A stretch of 11,254 nucleotides of DNA from Chloroflexota bacterium (GTDB lineage: Bacteria > Chloroflexota > Limnocylindria > Limnocylindrales > CSP1-4): the NCBI GenBank assembly GCA_016200675.1, contig JACQEH010000177.1, positions 1 to 11,254 of the forward strand, read 5' to 3'. The notes below the pieces were generated by a model that worked only from the letters and a program-made list of their open reading frames with translations, did no database searches and had not been told where the DNA came from. Of this stretch, positions 1 to 6,588 are shown one piece after another (positions within the stretch are counted from its first letter, which is position 1; each line of letters begins with the position of its first letter). Both the position numbers and the translations under genes were made by a program.

Positions 1-1010
1 CGCCCTTCGCCCTCGCGGTCGCCATCCTGCTTTCCGTCGCCGTTGGCCTTGCCCTGGGGAGCGATCGCGCCGCGGCCCTCCGCCGGGTGCTCGTGGCGAT
101 CGGTCGAGGGGCGCTGGTGATCGCAGGGCTGGCCGCCGTGCTCCTGGCCGGCACCGCCATCCCGGCCGCGGTGGCGGGCGCCTACCCGCTCGTGGCATCA
201 ATGGAGCTGTCGTTCGTCGCCGCCGGCGTGGCCGTCGCCCTGCGGACCACCGCGGCCCGCAATCCCGTGGCCTGGGCCGCGCTCGCGGCCGGGTTCGGGG
301 TGGCCACCCTCACCCAGCTCGTTCCGGAGCAGGGCAGCGGTCTCCTGGGTGCTGCGCTCCGATTCGAGCTGCCGAAGACCCTCCACTACTGGGTGCCGGT
401 CGTCGTCGCGATCCTGGCCGCGGCCGGCCTCGCGGCCGTCGCACAGCACGAGCGCCTGCCGGCGCTCCTCCGCGGTGTTGCCCTCACGGCCTTCGTCGGT
501 GCCGCGGCCCTGCCCATCAGGGCCGCCCCGATCGATGCCTTCCACCTCGGCGAGCACCGCTTCAGCGAGACGCTGTCCATTGCCATGCGCTGGGTCCAGC
601 GCGGCTTCTGGCAGGGCTACCCGGATACCCGCCAGGTCGTCGACGCGCCGCGCCAGGCGATCCTCGACGCCGTCAGGACCGAGATCGCGGCCGGCCGGAT
701 CGGGCCGGACACGCCGATCCTCCACGTCGCGGGCTCTTTCCAGCAGTGGGTGGCGACGCCGCTCGGCGTCTTCGCTGGCGTCACGGAGACGGATGTCACG
801 CCCGATGCCGAGGTCAGCATCCATACCGTGGGCGGCCGGCTGCACGGCATGAACGACCTCGGGCAGCTCCTCGCGACCGGTCAGTTCCCGTTCGTCCTGT
901 TCGAGCCGAGCGACAGGCTGCCGGCGGGGCTCGAAGCAACGATCGTCGCCGCCGGCTATACCGGCGTCTTCTCGAACGGCCAGGGCGCGCTCTACCGCTT
1001 CGGCCCCTGA
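1..1010 (+). CDS. Polytopic membrane protein, C-terminal part (5' end outside window)
   Basis: The frame is open from the first bases (first complete codon at 3) to TGA at 1008-1010. The residues before the first possible internal start (GTG 87) are also strongly hydrophobic, so the true start lies upstream and the gene is partial. The visible first half is a series of Ala/Val/Leu-rich segments that look like at least five membrane helices, the last around the KTLHYWVPVVVAILAAAG stretch (about 370-425) and its follow-up near 470-520. From about 530 the protein becomes a soluble tail of roughly 160 residues with mixed charge (start near DAFHLGEHRF), ending in YRFGP. A multi-helix body with a soluble C-terminal domain resembles envelope glycosyltransferases or related integral membrane enzymes, but I see no diagnostic motif and assign no function. 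Only 27 bp separate it from the next gene, which seems to have its own promoter. Confidence 0.7.
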   Translation, partial: PFALAVAILLSVAVGLALGSDRAAALRRVLVAIGRGALVIAGLAAVLLAGTAIPAAVAGAYPLVASMELSFVAAGVAVALRTTAARNPVAWAALAAGFGVATLTQLVPEQGSGLLGAALRFELPKTLHYWVPVVVAILAAAGLAAVAQHERLPALLRGVALTAFVGAAALPIRAAPIDAFHLGEHRFSETLSIAMRWVQRGFWQGYPDTRQVVDAPRQAILDAVRTEIAAGRIGPDTPILHVAGSFQQWVATPLGVFAGVTETDVTPDAEVSIHTVGGRLHGMNDLGQLLATGQFPFVLFEPSDRLPAGLEATIVAAGYTGVFSNGQGALYRFGP

Positions 1011-1021
1011 ACGCCTGCGAG

Positions 1022-1027
1022 TACGAT
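1022..1027 (+). promoter_or_regulatory. -10-like box TACGAT for a leaderless start at 1038
   Basis: TACGAT fits the bacterial -10 pattern TAnnnT and ends 10 nt before the ATG at 1038. There is no purine-rich Shine-Dalgarno sequence between 1011 and 1037. The arrangement matches the boxes before the starts at 6589 and 8920. No clear -35 element is visible. A six-base motif is weak evidence alone; the support is its repeated position. Confidence 0.4.
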
Positions 1028-1037
1028 GGCCTGACCC

Positions 1038-2756
1038 ATGACCGATCCCGACGTCCTGATCGAGACGATCCGCGCCGCCGTCATCGGCGACGACGAGGCG
1101 GTGATGGGCCCGTACGGCCTTCGACGGGTCACCTACGCCGACTACACGGCCTCGGGCCGATCCCTGACCTTCATCGAGGACTACATCCGCGAAGCGGTCC
1201 TGCCGCTCTACGCCAACACCCACACCGAATCCTCGGGGACGGGCCTCCAGACGAGCCGCTTCCGCGAGGACGCGCGGGCGATCATTCGCGAGTCGCTCGG
1301 CGGCGACCCCGCGGACCATGTCGTGATCTTCTGCGGATCGGGCTCGACGGCGGCCATCAACAAGCTCGTCGACGTCCTGAACCTCCGCCTGCCGGCCGAC
1401 CTCGACGATCGCTACGGCTTCAAGGCCTCGATCCCGGCCGCCGAGCGGCCGGTGGTCTTCATCGGGCCGTACGAGCACCACTCGAACGAGCTGCCGTGGC
1501 GCGAATCCATCGCCGACGTGGTCACCATTCCCGAGGATGCCGACGGCCGGATCGACCTGGCGTCCCTCGAGCGGGCACTGGCCGCGAACCACGATCGGCC
1601 GCTCCTCATCGGCAGCTTCTCGGCCGCCTCGAACGTGACCGGGATCCTCAGCGACACGCGGGCGATCTCGGTCCTCCTGCACCGTCATGGCGCGCTGTCG
1701 TTCTGGGACTTCGGGGCCGCCGCCCCGTACGTCGACATCCAGCTGTCGCCACAGCGACCCGGCCCGGATGCCGAGCTCGACTACAAGGACGCCGTCTTCA
1801 TCAGCCCCCACAAGTTCATCGGCGGGCCCGGCACCCCGGGCGTCCTGGCCGGCCGGCGGGAGCTGTTCCACAACCGGGTGCCGACGTCGCCCGGCGGCGG
1901 CACGGTCGCCTACGTGAACCCGATCGACCACGTCTACCTCGCCGACCCGGAGCACCGTGAGGAGGGCGGCACGCCGGCCATCGTCGAGTCCATCCGCGCC
2001 GGATTGGTGTTCCAGCTCAAGCAGGCCGTGGGAGAGGCGGCGATCCGCGAGCGGGAGGCCTCCTTCATCCGGCGCGCCATCAAGTGCTGGGAGCGGAATC
2101 CCAACATCCAGGTCCTCGGTTCGCACTCCCTCGAACGGCTCTCGATCGTCTCGTTCGGCGTCCGCCACGCGGGCCGCTACCTTCACCACAACTTCGTGGT
2201 CGCCCTCCTCAACGACCTCTTCGGCATCCAGTCCCGCGGGGGCTGCTCGTGCGCCGGCCCGTACGGCCACCGGCTCCTCGGGATCGACATCGAGACGTCC
2301 CACGAGTTCGAGCGCGAGATCTCGCGCGGGTGCGAGGGCATCAAGCCCGGCTGGGTCAGGGTGAACTTCAATTACTTCATCAGCGAGGCCGTCTTCGACT
2401 TCCTGCTCGACGCCGTGGACTTCGTCGCGACCGACGGCTGGCGCCTGGTTCCCGACTACGACTTCGATCCGGCCACCGGCCTGTGGCGCCACGCCGCCGG
2501 GGCCGCCGAGGCGCCCTTGAGCCTCCGCGACGTGTCGTACGCCGGCGGCGAGATGCGGTACGCGGCCCATCGCCATCGTGCCCCGGACACCGTCCTCACC
2601 GGGTACCTCGACGCGGCACGGCGCATCGCGGCCGCACCCCATACGCACAAGCCCGGCCGCCTGGATCGGTCGACGGTGGGCCCGGACTTCGAGGACCTGC
2701 GCTGGTTCTGGCTGCCCGAGGAGATCGGGCGGGAGCTGGAGCCGGCCGCCGGTTGA
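1038..2756 (+). CDS. Class V aminotransferase / cysteine desulfurase-like PLP enzyme
   Basis: This is a 572-residue fold-type I PLP enzyme of the aminotransferase class V / selenocysteine lyase-cysteine desulfurase group. Visible signatures are the N-terminal DYTASGRS segment, the THTESSGTG region, the cofactor-contacting segment CGSGSTAAINK, PYEHHSNELPWRE at about 143-155, and SPHKFIGGPGTPG with the Schiff-base lysine at K259. RGGCSCAGPYGHRLLGI carries C403 and C405 where cysteine desulfurases keep the catalytic loop cysteine. Classical IscS/SufS proteins have about 400 residues; this one has a C-terminal extension of about 100 residues (roughly 470-572, Trp- and His-rich). No sulfur-transfer partner (IscU, SufBCD, ThiI) is nearby, so the substrate is unknown; cysteine is only one possibility. 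The ATG at 1038 follows a -10-like box rather than a ribosome binding site. It may be cytosolic, since no signal peptide is seen. Confidence 0.88.
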   Translation: MTDPDVLIETIRAAVIGDDEAVMGPYGLRRVTYADYTASGRSLTFIEDYIREAVLPLYANTHTESSGTGLQTSRFREDARAIIRESLGGDPADHVVIFCGSGSTAAINKLVDVLNLRLPADLDDRYGFKASIPAAERPVVFIGPYEHHSNELPWRESIADVVTIPEDADGRIDLASLERALAANHDRPLLIGSFSAASNVTGILSDTRAISVLLHRHGALSFWDFGAAAPYVDIQLSPQRPGPDAELDYKDAVFISPHKFIGGPGTPGVLAGRRELFHNRVPTSPGGGTVAYVNPIDHVYLADPEHREEGGTPAIVESIRAGLVFQLKQAVGEAAIREREASFIRRAIKCWERNPNIQVLGSHSLERLSIVSFGVRHAGRYLHHNFVVALLNDLFGIQSRGGCSCAGPYGHRLLGIDIETSHEFEREISRGCEGIKPGWVRVNFNYFISEAVFDFLLDAVDFVATDGWRLVPDYDFDPATGLWRHAAGAAEAPLSLRDVSYAGGEMRYAAHRHRAPDTVLTGYLDAARRIAAAPHTHKPGRLDRSTVGPDFEDLRWFWLPEEIGRELEPAAG

Positions 2757-2799
2757 CGCGGCGCGCATCCCCCGGATGGCGCGGGGAGGTGGTACCGAA

Positions 2800-2826
2800 G
2801 CGTGATGGTGCGTCCTGCCACCACGC
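2800..2826 (+). terminator. Weak hairpin downstream of the class V aminotransferase gene
   Basis: TGGTG (2806-2810) can pair with CACCA (2819-2823) across an 8-nt loop. GCG (2800-2802) can pair with CGC (2824-2826) after a 3-nt bulge. It starts 44 nt after the stop codon at 2756. There is no T-run, and the sequence may be coding for the start of the next gene, so a terminator role is only a possibility. Confidence 0.15.
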
Positions 2827-3096
2827 GCGACCATCGCTCGCGTCCGGTCCCGCCGCGCGTGGCGTGGCCGGGTCACGCTTGGGGGCAACCTCATCTCCGC
2901 GCTCACCCTCCTCCGTCCTCGCGACCTGCGCCGTCCCGGCCGGACCGTACGGATCCGCCGCTGGCTGAACGGTGATGTCCATGCCGCCCTGGCGGTCGCG
3001 CTCGGCGTCCCGGTCATCGTCGGCGAGGCCGTCCACGGCTTCGCCGGCTCAACCGAGATCCTGGTCCTGACGGTCGGCTACCTCGTCCTCCAGCTG
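2806..3096 (+). other. Probable upstream extension of the GGDEF gene without a standard start codon
   Basis: With 3097 as start, 2757-3096 would be a 340-bp gap, but it does not look non-coding. In the frame of the cyclase the codons from 2806 onward end mostly in G or C. They encode a basic stretch (RPRDLRRPGRTVRIRRWLNG) followed by a hydrophobic helix (AALAVALGVPVIVGEAV) and a second one that runs into the annotated start. The frame is bounded upstream by TGA at 2803-2805. No ATG, GTG or TTG lies in this frame between 2806 and 3096. GTG 2802 and ATG 2805 lie in the frame one base behind, 12-15 nt after a GGAGG at 2785-2789; a single extra base (for example in the G-run 2881-2885) would join them to the cyclase frame. 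Either a frameshift or a non-standard start such as CTG is likely. Confidence 0.55.
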
Positions 3097-4953
3097 GTGC
3101 TCGGGGTCGCCATCGGCGGCGGCGTCCGGGGGATCCGGGGACTCCTCCGCTTCCTCCTCGCGGTCGGCTTCGTGGCCGCCCTGATGCTGGCCGAGCCGCG
3201 GACCGAGCCGACCCTGCCGGTCCTCTACATCCCCGTCATCACCCTGGCCGCCGCCACCAGTCTCCCCGCGGGGGTCATCGTGGCCGTCGCCTCGGCCCTC
3301 GCCTCACGCCTCGCCGTCGCCCTGGCCCACGGACCCTCCGCCGCCCTGACGCAGAGCATCCTGCCGGTGGTCGTGGTCCTCTTCCTGGTCATCGGCACCC
3401 GGCAGGTCGTGTCCTCGCTCGAGCGGTCGCTGGCCCGCCTCCGGCGCATGGCCGCCGTCGACCGGCGCCGGGCCCGCCGCCTGCGAGCCATGGAGCAGCT
3501 CGGCCGGGTCCTTGCCACCGAGGGTCCGAGCCCCGTGGCCCTCGAGACGATCATGGACGTCCTGGTCGGGACGTTCGGCTATCACTTCGTGTCGGTCTAC
3601 CTGTTCAGCGGCAACGTCCTGCGCCTGGGCGCCCAGCGCGGCTATGACACGCCGATCCAGGAGTTCGACCTCGATCTCGGGATCATCGGCCGGGTCGCCC
3701 GGACTCGCGAAGCCGTCTTCGCCCCGGATGTGTCTCTCGAGCCGGAGTACAAGGAAGCCGACCACGGCGTGGTCTCCGAGATCGGCGTGCCGCTCCTCGC
3801 CGACGGCGACCTGCTGGGCGTCCTGAACGTCGAGTCGACGGCCACCGAGCGCCTCAACCGCGAAGACCTTGCCTCGATGCTCACGATCGCCGATCGCCTC
3901 TCGGCCTCGATCGCCCTCGGCCGCGAGCGCCAGAAGCTGGCCGAGCGGGCCGCCCTCCTCGGCCGCCTCGCGGACGCCTTCGCCGCCCTGGGCGGGACCC
4001 TCGACCCGGATGCGCTCCACGCTGCCGTTGCCCGCGCGGCGACGACGGTCGTGACCTGCGATGTCGGGCTCCTCGCGCTCGCGGATCGCCCGAGCGGCGC
4101 CTACCGTGTCGCCGCGACGAGCGGCGCCGACGCGTTCGTGGGCATCCAGATCGAGCCCGGCGAGGGCGCGACCGGGCAGGCCATCGCGTCGCGCCGGGCG
4201 ATCCTGGACGACCACTTCGATCGTGCCAAGTACCCGCGCGCCGCGCAGCGGACACCCGACAGCCCGACCGTCGCAGTCATGGCGATCCCGATGCTCCGCG
4301 ACGGCGCGGTCCTGGGCGCCCTCACCTTCGTGCGCCGCGAGGCCGGCCACGGATTCACGGAGCAGGAGCGCGAGGTTGCCGCCCTGCTCGCGGCCCAGGC
4401 CGTCCTGGCCATCGCCAACGCCGGCCTCCACGCCGAGGCTCGCGAGGCGGCCGTTCGCGACCCGTTGACGGGCCTCCACAACCGCCGGATGCTCGACGAC
4501 ACCATTCGGCACATGACGGCGGTTCGCCAGCGCGAGGCCCCGGCGGAGCGGCGGCCGGTCGCGGCCATCCTGTTCGACCTGGACCACTTCGGGGATTTCA
4601 ACAACCGTCACGGTCACGCGACCGGGGACGCCGTCCTGCGGTCGTTCGCCGCGCTCCTCGCCGACCGCTTCCGGGCGTCCGATCTCGTTGCCCGCTATGG
4701 CGGCGAGGAGTTCCTCGTGGTCCTCGACGGGGCCTCCCGCGACGACGCGATGCGCGCGGCGGATGAGGTCCGCCAGCGCTTCCGGGCGTTGGAGATCCGG
4801 GCCGCGGGCGGCAACCTCGTGAGTGCCACGGTCTCGGCGGGATGCGCGGGGCTCGATCCGAATGTCGCCGGCCTCGACGCCATGATCGAGGTCGCCGACG
4901 TGGGCCTGGCGATGGCCAAGGCCGGCGGCCGCGACCAGGTGGTCGCCGCGTAG
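3097..4953 (+). CDS. Membrane-bound GAF-GAF-GGDEF diguanylate cyclase
   Basis: This protein makes c-di-GMP from two GTP at the cytoplasmic membrane under the control of sensory domains. From GTG 3097 it has 618 residues. It starts with several hydrophobic helices to about residue 107, then a short charged linker rich in Arg (SLERSLARLRRMAAVDRRRA). Two GAF domains follow (about 145-275 and 295-450), then the GGDEF domain (about 455-618) opening with DPLTGLHNRR. The metal-binding segment FDLDHFGDFNNRHGH and the active-site motif GGEEF at 535-539 are intact, so catalysis is expected. RASD at 526-529 sits five residues before GGEEF, the place of the inhibitory I-site RxxD, suggesting feedback inhibition by c-di-GMP. 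The start is uncertain: coding character in the same frame runs upstream to about 2806, adding one or two membrane helices, but no ATG, GTG or TTG exists there. Confidence 0.88.
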   Translation: MLGVAIGGGVRGIRGLLRFLLAVGFVAALMLAEPRTEPTLPVLYIPVITLAAATSLPAGVIVAVASALASRLAVALAHGPSAALTQSILPVVVVLFLVIGTRQVVSSLERSLARLRRMAAVDRRRARRLRAMEQLGRVLATEGPSPVALETIMDVLVGTFGYHFVSVYLFSGNVLRLGAQRGYDTPIQEFDLDLGIIGRVARTREAVFAPDVSLEPEYKEADHGVVSEIGVPLLADGDLLGVLNVESTATERLNREDLASMLTIADRLSASIALGRERQKLAERAALLGRLADAFAALGGTLDPDALHAAVARAATTVVTCDVGLLALADRPSGAYRVAATSGADAFVGIQIEPGEGATGQAIASRRAILDDHFDRAKYPRAAQRTPDSPTVAVMAIPMLRDGAVLGALTFVRREAGHGFTEQEREVAALLAAQAVLAIANAGLHAEAREAAVRDPLTGLHNRRMLDDTIRHMTAVRQREAPAERRPVAAILFDLDHFGDFNNRHGHATGDAVLRSFAALLADRFRASDLVARYGGEEFLVVLDGASRDDAMRAADEVRQRFRALEIRAAGGNLVSATVSAGCAGLDPNVAGLDAMIEVADVGLAMAKAGGRDQVVAA

Positions 4954-4990
4954 CCCTGACAGGCCGGCCGCGATGCCCGAAGATCCCGCC

Positions 4991-4996
4991 AGGAGG
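4991..4996 (+). promoter_or_regulatory. Shine-Dalgarno AGGAGG deciding the start at 5006
   Basis: A perfect AGGAGG lies 9 nt before ATG 5006. The alternative ATG at 4973 in the same frame has no comparable site, so 5006 is preferred. Confidence 0.75.
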
Positions 4997-5005
4997 GCAA
5001 GGCCG

Positions 5006-5524
5006 ATGTCAGGACAGCACGAGTCCCCGGGGCTCCCGGATCGCGTGATCCCGGGGCCGGGGCAGGAGTCCGTGTGGGACTACCCACGGCCGCCGCGGGT
5101 CGAGGCCGTCCCCGAGCGCCTCCGCGTCGTCGTCGACGGGGAGGTCCTCGCCGACACGACACGGGGCCTGCGTGTCCTGGAGACGGCCGGTGCCCCGGTC
5201 TACTACTTCCCGCCGGCGGACGTGCGGACGGAGCGCCTCCGGACCAGCGGTCACGCCTCCTTCTGCGAGTGGAAGGGCGCCGCCGCCTACACCTCCTATG
5301 AGCACGCCGGTCATCGGATCGAGAACGTCGCCTGGTCGTACCCTGACCCGAACCCGGGCTACCGGGAGATCGCCGGCTTCCTCGCCTTCTACGCCGGGCG
5401 GGTCGACGAGGCCTGGGTCGGCGACGAGCGGGCCGAGCCGCAGCCGGGCAGCTTCTACGGTGGCTGGGTCACGTCGCGGGTCGTCGGGCCCTTCAAGGGC
5501 GGGCCGGGCTCGACGGGCTGGTAG
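5006..5524 (+). CDS. DUF427 domain protein
   Basis: This is a 172-residue protein of the DUF427 family (Pfam PF04248), small, soluble and without an established biochemical function. Recognisable family features are the leader ESVWDYPRPPRVE (about 21-33) and the strand RVVVDGEVLADTTRGLRVLE (40-59). APVYYFPPADVR (63-74), HASFCEWKGAAAYTSY (83-98) and a later AWSYPDPNPGY segment follow. The domain covers about residues 38-150, which is its usual size. The start at 5006 is chosen for its Shine-Dalgarno sequence. The gene begins 52 nt after the diguanylate cyclase stop on the same strand and could be co-transcribed with it, but DUF427 proteins are not known partners of c-di-GMP enzymes. A hairpin 57 nt after the stop may end the transcript. 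Confidence 0.9.
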   Translation: MSGQHESPGLPDRVIPGPGQESVWDYPRPPRVEAVPERLRVVVDGEVLADTTRGLRVLETAGAPVYYFPPADVRTERLRTSGHASFCEWKGAAAYTSYEHAGHRIENVAWSYPDPNPGYREIAGFLAFYAGRVDEAWVGDERAEPQPGSFYGGWVTSRVVGPFKGGPGSTGW

Positions 5525-5581
5525 GGAGCCTTCGTTGGCCGCGGCGAGTGGTCCTCAACGGGGCGGGCCCCGGACACAGAG

Positions 5582-5611
5582 CGACCCGGAGCGGATACCC
5601 ACTCCGGGTCG
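5582..5611. terminator. Perfect 10-bp hairpin between convergent genes (possible bidirectional terminator)
   Basis: CGACCCGGAG (5582-5591) and CTCCGGGTCG (5602-5611) are exact reverse complements with a 10-nt loop. The hairpin lies 57 nt after the DUF427 stop and 130 nt after the fabI stop, which converge on it, so one symmetric structure could serve both strands. There is no U-tract on either side, so it is not a classical intrinsic terminator; it may act as a U-less terminator or as a 3'-end stabiliser. Confidence 0.5.
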
Positions 5612-5622
5612 GATCATTCCCC

Positions 5623-5665
5623 CGGCGGAGCACGCCGGCATGGGCACGATAGCCGGATTCCGCCG
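5623..5665. other. Second, interrupted hairpin in the convergent gap
   Basis: CGGCGGA (5623-5629) pairs with TCCGCCG (5659-5665), and CCGGC (5635-5639) pairs inside it with GCCGG (5652-5656), separated by an internal loop. It sits just downstream of the perfect hairpin. In such GC-rich DNA pairings of this size also arise by chance. I see no open reading frame with coding character in the rest of 5525-5741. Confidence 0.25.
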
Positions 5666-5741
5666 CCGAGTCCATACCTCCAAGCGCGTCGACCGGCGAT
5701 CCGGTGCGGCGGGGCACCGAGCCGCGCCAGGCGGCCGTGAA

Positions 5742-6527
5742 TCAGGCCTCGCCGAGCGGCACGCCCATGACGTTGAAGCCGCCGTCGACGTAGATGACCT
5801 CGCCGGTGACCGCGGAGGCGAGATCCGAGGACAGCCAGAGGGCCGTCTTGCCGACGTCCTCGGGCGTGATGTTGGCGCGCAGCGGGGCGACGTCGGCGAA
5901 CGCCCCGTAGAGCTTCTTGAAGCCCGCGATCCCGGCCGCCGCCAGCGTCCGGACCGGGCCGGCGCTGATGGCGTTGACGCGGACGCCCTCGGGCCCGAGG
6001 TCCGCGGCAAGGTACCGGACCGACGCCTCGAGGGCCGCCTTGGCGACGCCCATGACGTTGTAATGGGCGACGACCTTCTCGGCGCCGTAGTAGCTCAGGG
6101 TCAGCACGCTCGAGCCGGGGCGCAGGAGCGGCCGCGCTTCGCGGGTGATCGCCACGAGCGAGTAGGCCGAGACATCGAGCGCCACGGCGAAGCCGTCCCG
6201 GGAGGTGTCGACGAATTCGCCGTCGAGGTCCTCGCGCTTGGCGAAGGCCAGGGCGTGGACGAGGATGTCGAGGCCGCGGTGGCGAGCGGCCCATTTCGCC
6301 ATCACGTCCCGAATCTGCTCGTCCGACTGGACGTCACAGGGCTCCACGAAGTCCGATCCGATGGACGTCGCGAGAGGCCGGACGCGCTTCTCGATGAGGC
6401 TCTCGACCGACGAGAAGCCAACGACAGCGCCCGCGCCGTGGAGGGCCTCGGCGATGCCCCAGGCGATGGAGTGGTCGTTGGCGACGCCGAAGATGAGCGC
6501 CTTCTTGCCGTCCAGCAGGCCCGTCAA
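5742..6527 (-). CDS. fabI: Enoyl-[acyl-carrier-protein] reductase (FabI type)
   Basis: FabI reduces the trans-2-enoyl-ACP double bond with NAD(P)H in the last step of each fatty-acid elongation round, in the cytosol. The protein is a short-chain dehydrogenase fold with the FabI-specific nucleotide motif FGVANDHSIAWGIAEAL near the N-terminus, the CDV segment, LSYYGAEKVVAHYNVMGVAK and the ISAGPVRTLAAAGI loop. From the TTG at 6527-6525 the protein has 261 residues, and the catalytic residues fall at Y146, Y156 and K163, the same numbers as in the 262-residue E. coli enzyme. The TTG is preceded by GGGAGG with ideal spacing. An in-frame ATG at 6590 would add 21 unrelated residues and is rejected. 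No other fatty-acid synthesis gene is adjacent. It is divergent from the HAD hydrolase gene, and a -10-like box TAGTCT lies about 44 nt upstream of the TTG. Confidence 0.95.
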   Translation of the reverse strand: MTGLLDGKKALIFGVANDHSIAWGIAEALHGAGAVVGFSSVESLIEKRVRPLATSIGSDFVEPCDVQSDEQIRDVMAKWAARHRGLDILVHALAFAKREDLDGEFVDTSRDGFAVALDVSAYSLVAITREARPLLRPGSSVLTLSYYGAEKVVAHYNVMGVAKAALEASVRYLAADLGPEGVRVNAISAGPVRTLAAAGIAGFKKLYGAFADVAPLRANITPEDVGKTALWLSSDLASAVTGEVIYVDGGFNVMGVPLGEA

Positions 6528-6532
6528 CTCGC

Positions 6533-6538
6533 CCTCCC
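6533..6538 (-). promoter_or_regulatory. Shine-Dalgarno GGGAGG for the fabI TTG start
   Basis: On the minus strand GGGAGG is followed by the 5-nt spacer GCGAG and then TTG at 6527. This site decides in favour of the non-ATG start. Confidence 0.7.
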
Positions 6539-6571
6539 TGCCGCGGTCGTCCGGACCGCGTGCCTCGGCCG

Positions 6572-6581
6572 AGACTACCAT
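6572..6581. promoter_or_regulatory. Overlapping divergent -10-like boxes between fabI and the HAD gene
   Basis: On the plus strand TACCAT (6576-6581) ends 7 nt before ATG 6589. On the minus strand TAGTCT (complement of 6572-6577) ends 44 nt before the fabI TTG. The two TAnnnT boxes share the TA at 6576-6577, as expected for a symmetric bidirectional promoter. No convincing -35 is seen on either side. Confidence 0.42.
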
Positions 6582-6588
6582 CGGCACC

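Noticed and set aside
198..3017. A 939-codon open frame on the minus strand opposite the membrane protein, the class V aminotransferase and the cyclase start
   Set aside because: It is antisense to well-recognised proteins, is rich in Arg, Gly, Asp and Val without domains, and has the codon pattern of a GC-driven shadow frame.
3304..4617. A 437-codon minus-strand frame opposite the diguanylate cyclase
   Set aside because: It is a shadow of the GAF and GGDEF coding sequence with no recognisable domain.
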